NCBI GenBank assembly: GCA_021796275.1
Contig: JAJYOI010000016.1
Span: 1-45,883, forward strand
Direction of reading: 5' to 3'
Source: Bacteroidota bacterium
GTDB taxonomy: Bacteria > Bacteroidota > Ignavibacteria > UBA10030 > UBA8401
Length of the DNA stretch: 45,883 nucleotides
A model generated the notes under the pieces. That model had not been told where the DNA came from. It worked only from the letters and a program-made list of their open reading frames with translations, and did not search any database. A program made the translations under genes and the position numbers. This document shows positions 45,297 to 45,883 of the stretch, piece by piece; position 1 is the stretch's first letter, and each line of letters opens with the position of its first letter.

Positions 45297-45746
45297 ATGA
45301 GGAAAATCTTAATAACAGTTGCCTGTTCTTGTGCTTTTGTTTGTAGTAAAGCACAGGAAGTAAAACATGAAAATTGTGATACTACTATGACGCAAGAGGA
45401 AGTTAATTATTGTGTCGTGAGAAATTACAAGATTGCCGAACATGTTCTTGATTCTCTTTATCATAGTGTTATGTCTATTGATTTTTCTGATCCTAGTGAA
45501 CCAGATACTGCTGCAAAAAAAGCGCTGATTCAATCACAGAAGTCATGGCTAAAATATAGAGATGATGTCTCGGAACTGGTGAGAACCTTTTCCGATGGAG
45601 GTTCAATGGCAAATGCTGAGGCTTGGAAATATAGGACTAAATTGATATTGGATCGAATTCGAGAGCTGGAATTTTTCAGAAAATACTATTATGGAAAAAC
45701 TTGGATCAAGATTGATTGGAAAATAGATACGGTAATGCATCGCTGA
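45297..45746 (+). CDS. Exported LprI/DUF1311-like protein, putative lysozyme inhibitor (immunity)
   Basis: 149 residues from the ATG at 45297, preceded by TAGGAG; a TTG at 45291 is less likely. A signal peptide (MRKILITVACSCAFVCSKA) predicts periplasmic location. The mature part shows the DUF1311/LprI pattern: Cys27, then T-x-E-E-x-x-x-C with Cys39, a helix with YKIAEHVLDSLYHSVM, and QSQKSWLKYRDDV (Trp84, Tyr87, Arg88, Asp89). The usual third cysteine after YRD is absent. LprI of mycobacteria inhibits lysozyme, so next to a GH24 toxin gene this reads as a cognate immunity protein. The family match is by pattern, and the immunity role is inference. The gene is clearly AT-richer than hpnE. Confidence 0.75.
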   Translation: MRKILITVACSCAFVCSKAQEVKHENCDTTMTQEEVNYCVVRNYKIAEHVLDSLYHSVMSIDFSDPSEPDTAAKKALIQSQKSWLKYRDDVSELVRTFSDGGSMANAEAWKYRTKLILDRIRELEFFRKYYYGKTWIKIDWKIDTVMHR

Positions 45747-45761
45747 TGTAGAATCATTTGA

Positions 45762-45883
45762 CATTTTACCTACTTGTGTTATACGAACGATCACCCATTT
45801 ATCCAAAGAGTCAGCGACGGGACAGAGCGAACATACGTGTATGGACCAACCGGTTTAATAGCCACGCTGCGGCTTCTCAACAT
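45762..45883 (+). pseudogene. Second Rhs-core fragment without start, cut by window edge
   Basis: After a TGA at 45759 the frame stays open to the edge and encodes an Rhs/YD-type segment, QRVSDGTERTYVYGPTGLIA, with no start codon. It is the part of the Rhs core that normally precedes the HLGSVRA region seen in the lysozyme gene. This suggests either a displaced core fragment after the immunity gene, as in Rhs loci with orphan tips, or the start of another cassette. The last 22 bases duplicate hpnE, so the true continuation is uncertain. Confidence 0.6.
45862..45883 (+). repeat. 22-bp exact direct repeat of hpnE 42525-42546
   Basis: The final 22 bases of the window (starting CCACGCTGCGG, ending CTCAACAT) are identical to 42525-42546 inside hpnE, where they encode part of STLRLLN. 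An exact match of this length between unrelated genes is not expected by chance in 46 kb. Confidence 0.95.

Overview
The window looks like a chromosomal contig from a member of the Bacteroidetes/Chlorobi/Ignavibacteria lineage, most likely Ignavibacteria-like. The basis is protein style. Three predicted secreted proteins end in type A type IX secretion (T9SS) sorting domains with the N-Y/F-P-N-P-F-N-P motif. There is also a TonB-dependent receptor with a carboxypeptidase-regulatory-like N-terminus, many lipoproteins, and a large protein of LamG and 'choice-of-anchor D' modules. No rRNA or tRNA gene was recognised, so the taxonomy is an inference.

Layout. 1-1301: an outward-running lipoprotein gene cut by the window edge. 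1561-3807: secreted esterase with Ig-like repeats and a T9SS tail. 4198-7112: membrane-anchored PpiD/SurA-type foldase and an outer-membrane beta-barrel protein, closed by an intrinsic terminator. 7190-9824: EamA transporter, aroK and aroB. 9851-15728 (minus): transglutaminase-like lipoprotein, TonB-dependent receptor, and a PLP amino-acid decarboxylase whose stop overlaps the receptor start. 16154-27376: a 3740-residue T9SS surface protein with two seven-repeat FG-GAP blocks. 27548-28675: lipoprotein. 28773-36026 (minus): hrcA, grpE, dnaJ, a ComEA-like protein, a PilM-like protein, rsmD, coaD, a class I aminotransferase and an FmdB-type zinc ribbon, mostly tightly packed. 36228-37001: receiver protein with a histidine-kinase-like dimerisation segment but no ATPase. 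37198-40207 (minus): a short T9SS-tailed protein followed after one base by a subtilisin-like protease. 40557-43735: hpnC, hpnD and hpnE, the three-step route from farnesyl diphosphate to squalene.

The right end (43728-45883) is the most unusual part. Directly at the hpnE stop begins an array of about 15 degenerate units, each exactly 21 bp. It leads into an N-terminally truncated Rhs-core gene whose C-terminus is a GH24 (T4-type) lysozyme. Eleven bases later comes a small exported protein resembling the LprI/DUF1311 lysozyme-inhibitor family. A second, start-less Rhs fragment follows. I read this as an Rhs C-terminal toxin cassette with a matched periplasmic immunity protein: a peptidoglycan-cutting toxin neutralised by a lysozyme-inhibitor-like partner. 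The last 22 bases of the window exactly repeat an internal stretch of hpnE, so the extreme right edge may be an assembly artefact.

Functions fit a diderm with an elaborate cell surface: secreted enzymes and adhesins, outer-membrane biogenesis, DNA uptake components, heat-shock chaperones, and hopanoid/squalene precursor synthesis.
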